Shown here one piece after another: positions 61,335-64,000 of a DNA stretch of 64,000 nt. This DNA is from Arthrobacter sp. EpRS71. Lineage in GTDB: Bacteria; Actinomycetota; Actinomycetes; Actinomycetales; Micrococcaceae. Both the position numbers and the translations under genes were made by a program. The notes beneath the pieces are model-generated. The model worked only from the letters and a program-made list of their open reading frames with translations. It was not told the origin of the DNA and ran no database searches. The stretch covers positions 292,015 to 356,014 of the forward strand of contig NZ_LNUV01000001.1 in the NCBI RefSeq assembly GCF_001512285.1, in the 5' to 3' direction. The stretch's first letter is position 1; each line of letters starts with the position of its first letter.

Positions 61335-62690
61335 CTACTTGGCGAAGCGGAACAGCTTCTTGTTCGCGAACTCCAGCATTCCTACCTTGCCGAGTTCCCG
61401 TCCATACCCGGACTTCTTGACGCCACCGAACGGTACATCCGCACCGCTGAGGTCATAGGCGCCTACGAAGACCATGCCGACGTCGAGCTGGTTGCCGACG
61501 CGCTCGGCGCGCTCAACGTCGTCGCAAATCACCACGGACCCCAGGCCGTACGGCGAAGAGTTGGCCAGCTTGATCGCCTCAGCGTCACTGCCGACTTTGT
61601 AGAGCTGCGCAACAGGGCCAAAAAGCTCCTCGCTGTAAACGTCCATGGACGGGGTGATGTTGGTGATCACCGTCGGCGTGAAGACGTTGCCCTCGGGCTC
61701 ATTGTTGCCCACCAGGATCTCGGCGCCCTGGTCCAGGGCACCCTGGACCTGCGAGGCCAGGAATTTGGTGGCCGAAGCCGAAGACATCGGCCCGAAATCA
61801 CCGTTCTCGTAGGACTGGCCGGCGATGGCCGCCTTGAACTTCTCCGAGAACTCATCGAAGTACTTGTCCATCACGACGATCCTCTTGGAACCATTGCAGG
61901 ATTGGCCTGTGTTGCCCATGCGGCCCATGACGGCCTTCTTCACTGCAAGGTCCACGTCATCCGTATCGAGCACCAGGAAGACGTCGGCCCCACCGAGCTC
62001 CAGCACGCACTTCTTCAAGGCACGTCCAGCCTGCTCGGCAACGATCGCACCCACCTGCTCTGAGCCCGTGAGTGAGACGCCCTGTGTACGATCGTCGGCA
62101 ATGATGGTGGAGATCTGCTGGTGTGTGGCGAACAGGTTGACATAGGCCCCCTCGGGGAAGCCTGCGTCGCGGAAAAGTTCCTCAAGCGCCAGGGCGGACT
62201 CCGGGCACTGACTTGCATGGCGGACAATCACAGTGTTGCCCAGAATAATGTTGGGGATCGCGAAGCGTGCCACCTGGTAGTAAGGGTAGTTCCAGGGCAT
62301 GATACCGAGGATCACGCCAAGGCCCTGGTACCGGAAGAAACTGCGGAGCCCGTCGGCTACGTCGAGTTGCTCATCGGCCAGCCATTCTTCGGCGTGCTCG
62401 GCGAAAGCAGCTGCGATGGAACCGGAGAACTCGGCCTCGCCCACTGCCTGCTGCAGCGGTTTGCCCATTTCCCGGTTGATGATGGCGGCCAACTTGTCCT
62501 TGCGCTCCACAAACAAGTCAGCAAGGCGCTTGGCCAAGGCCGCCCGTTCGGCGACCGTCGTGGCGCGGGACCACTCCTGGTAGGTCTTCTGCGCTGCGCT
62601 GAGCCCGGCTTCCACCTCGGCATCAGTGGCTGCGGGGTATTCGGCGTGGATGGTGCCGGTAGCCGGATCAGTAACGGCAAATGCGCTCAT
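61335..62690 (-). CDS. NAD(P)-dependent aldehyde dehydrogenase (succinate-semialdehyde dehydrogenase-like)
   Basis: 451 residues. PWNYPYYQVARFAIPN, catalytic Glu in LELGGAD near residue 232 and Cys in GNTGQSCNGSKR near residue 266. It is shorter than methylmalonate-semialdehyde dehydrogenase (IolA, about 500) and of GabD/Sad type. It follows iolD after a 93-bp gap that holds a hairpin, so it may be a separate unit. ATG 62690 lies close after AAAGGAGC. Confidence 0.88.
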   Translation of the reverse strand: MSAFAVTDPATGTIHAEYPAATDAEVEAGLSAAQKTYQEWSRATTVAERAALAKRLADLFVERKDKLAAIINREMGKPLQQAVGEAEFSGSIAAAFAEHAEEWLADEQLDVADGLRSFFRYQGLGVILGIMPWNYPYYQVARFAIPNIILGNTVIVRHASQCPESALALEELFRDAGFPEGAYVNLFATHQQISTIIADDRTQGVSLTGSEQVGAIVAEQAGRALKKCVLELGGADVFLVLDTDDVDLAVKKAVMGRMGNTGQSCNGSKRIVVMDKYFDEFSEKFKAAIAGQSYENGDFGPMSSASATKFLASQVQGALDQGAEILVGNNEPEGNVFTPTVITNITPSMDVYSEELFGPVAQLYKVGSDAEAIKLANSSPYGLGSVVICDDVERAERVGNQLDVGMVFVGAYDLSGADVPFGGVKKSGYGRELGKVGMLEFANKKLFRFAK

Positions 62691-62746
62691 GATGAATGCT
62701 CCTTTGTTACGAAAATTGGAAAGTACGGTTGAGCCCGTAAGGCGAC

Positions 62747-62776
62747 GGGCGGGACCGCTGCGTAGCGGTCCCGCCC
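62747..62776 (-). terminator. terminator-like hairpin after iolD
   Basis: Perfect 13-bp stem GGGCGGGACCGCT (62747-62759) and AGCGGTCCCGCCC (62764-62776) with a 4-nt loop, 7 nt past the iolD stop; no clear T-run. Confidence 0.6.
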
Positions 62777-62783
62777 GGTGCGC

Positions 62784-64000
62784 TTAGCGCGTTGCAGGTG
62801 CGGTGGTGGCAGCGTAGAAGCGCTGGCGCTCACGGCCTTTGAGGTGCTTGGCAGCACCCTCCAGGGTGGCGGGTCGCTCCGAAGTCATGGGAGCTCCAAC
62901 GTCCCAGAAGGCGCCATTGCCGGAAAGGTAGCGCCACGGCTCAACACGGGCCACGATCACGGCAGGACCTTCGGCTTCCTGCGCCTCGGTGAGGGCAGCC
63001 GAAAACTCTTCTATCGTCGTCGTGGACCACGCAGCACAGCCCATGCTGGCTGCGTTGGCTGCGATGTCGAAGTCGAGGATCGCCCCGTCCAGTCGACCTG
63101 ACTCTTTGCTGCGTTCCCGGTACTGTGTGCCGAATTCGCGGCCAGGACCACCCTTGGCGACTTGGAGGGGCCAGATGCACTGGTGTCCGCGGTTGTCGAT
63201 AACGATAGTGATGATCTTCTTGCGTTCCTGGACTGCCGTGACCAGTTCGGTGGGCTGCATGAAGTAGGTACCGTCACCGATCAGGACATATACCTCGCCC
63301 GGCGCATCGGGACGGGCCAAACGGTAGCCGAGGCCCGCCGGGATCTCATGGCCCATGCAGGAGTTGGCGTATTCAAAGTGAATTTCAGTGCCGTTCGAGG
63401 GATCCCACGCCTTATGGATGCCTTCCACCACGCCGCCGGAGCCCAAAATCAGGGCGTCGTCACGTGTGGTGCGCTTGTTGAGTACCTCGATCACCTGGGC
63501 CTGGCTCATCAGTTCGCCGGCGAAATCCTGGAGGTCGTGCTTGCGCACCTCCTGAGTGGCCTTGCGGGCATCCGCGATGTCGCTGCGGAACTCGTCCGAC
63601 GTCGAATACCCAACGGCCGCCAGGCGCTCCCGCAGAGCAGCCAGCGACAACCTTGCATCGCCGATGACCGGGAATGAGCCCATCTTGTGGGCATCGAAGG
63701 AGCCCACATTGAGGTTGACGAATTTAACATCCGGGTTCTGGAACAGCGAATGCGAGGCCGTGATGAAGTCTTGGAGTCGCGAGCCGACAGTGATGACCAC
63801 ATCTGCGCCGTCTGCGATCTCGTTGGCTCCCACCGTGCCCGTCACACCGAGGGCGCCCAGGTTGAGGTCGCTGAGCGGGCCGCTGCCCTTGCCAGCGTAG
63901 GTCTCCGTCACCGGAATGCCGAAGTCGTCACTAAAGCGTGCCAGCTCCTCTTGTGCTGCGGAGTAACGGACACCGCCGCCTGCGATCAGCAGAGGCCGCT
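62784..64000 (-). CDS. iolD: 3D-(3,5/4)-trihydroxycyclohexane-1,2-dione hydrolase, C-terminal part
   Basis: Open to the window end (about 405 codons, 5' part missing). The central domain has IADGADVVITVGSRLQDF; the thiamine-diphosphate domain has GDGTYFMQPTELVTA and the Asn in TIVIDNRGHQC. The HIGWPLQVA-like segment and the ending HLKGRERQRFYA fit IolD, which opens the ring of the dione in myo-inositol catabolism. A GTG at 63911 is internal. Presumably the tail of a larger iol operon beyond the window. Confidence 0.88.
   Translation of the reverse strand, partial: RPLLIAGGGVRYSAAQEELARFSDDFGIPVTETYAGKGSGPLSDLNLGALGVTGTVGANEIADGADVVITVGSRLQDFITASHSLFQNPDVKFVNLNVGSFDAHKMGSFPVIGDARLSLAALRERLAAVGYSTSDEFRSDIADARKATQEVRKHDLQDFAGELMSQAQVIEVLNKRTTRDDALILGSGGVVEGIHKAWDPSNGTEIHFEYANSCMGHEIPAGLGYRLARPDAPGEVYVLIGDGTYFMQPTELVTAVQERKKIITIVIDNRGHQCIWPLQVAKGGPGREFGTQYRERSKESGRLDGAILDFDIAANAASMGCAAWSTTTIEEFSAALTEAQEAEGPAVIVARVEPWRYLSGNGAFWDVGAPMTSERPATLEGAAKHLKGRERQRFYAATTAPATR

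Noticed and set aside
1..64000. CRISPR array, prophage, transposase or toxin-antitoxin system
   Set aside because: No regularly spaced direct repeats, phage structural genes, DDE/integrase motifs or recognisable toxin-antitoxin pair were seen on either strand.

Overview
The window is high-GC, densely coded DNA with actinobacterial features: ATG, GTG and TTG starts behind GGAG-type ribosome sites, many 4-bp ATGA gene overlaps, TetR/GntR/LacI-style control, a SARP-like BTAD regulator and lipoprotein ABC solute receptors. Gene content and style suggest a soil Micrococcaceae member such as Arthrobacter or Paenarthrobacter; this is inference, as there is no rRNA or other phylogenetic marker. I see no complete tRNA, rRNA, CRISPR array, prophage or insertion sequence. 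Nearly everything is accessory catabolism plus its local regulators.

Layout. 1-3759: a truncated alpha/beta hydrolase, a BTAD-domain regulator and a divergent SDR/TetR pair. 3805-9522: a GntR/UTRA repressor divergent from a KdgT-type permease, a RuBisCO-like protein with the carbamylation triad intact, a DUF1537-family kinase and a zinc dehydrogenase, closed by a strong terminator. 9679-14375: TetR divergent from an SDR, an epoxide-hydrolase-like enzyme, a thioredoxin-reductase-like flavoprotein and an NmrA-type reductase. 14446-27486: the most coherent block. An apiosidase-like glycoside hydrolase, a D-apionate lactonase (ApnL) and an SDR form one minus-strand operon. It is divergent from an orphan sugar-binding lipoprotein and is followed by an FCD-type GntR and a six-gene plus-strand operon (MFS transporter, LerK-, DerI-, LerI-, OiaD- and ApnO-like enzymes). 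A 20-nt operator-like sequence is repeated exactly at both promoters, overlapping the -35 element each time. Together these genes spell a route from an apiose-containing glycoside through D-apiose, D-apionolactone, D-apionate, 3-oxo-isoapionate and L-erythrulose to D-erythrose 4-phosphate. The 3805-9522 cluster could supply a second, kinase/RuBisCO-like branch for the same intermediate.

27487-33317: a LacI-like gene remnant, a polyol dehydrogenase, an ABC importer without its ATPase, and an AraC regulator. 33412-36654: PEP synthase and its regulatory kinase. 36905-40598: LysR divergent from mesX-mesD-flavin reductase, a folate-independent methionine synthase system. 40764-42721: TetR divergent from a stand-alone ketoacyl synthase. 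42711-43684: a decayed GH3 beta-glucosidase that stops at a tRNA-3'-end-like sequence, and a small hypothetical gene.

43814-64000: an inositol/sugar-acid half, mostly on the minus strand. It holds two paralogous APC permeases, a TetR, an orphan KipI-like protein, a GlcD-GlcF-type fused FAD/Fe-S oxidase, a ribose-type ABC importer, IolG, a 2-hydroxyacid dehydrogenase, an IlvD/Edd dehydratase, an SDR, a second Gfo/Idh/MocA enzyme, an aldehyde dehydrogenase and the 3' part of iolD. A 17-bp inverted repeat of the form TGTNYCA-N3-TGRNACA recurs at five intergenic or promoter positions here and may define a local regulon.
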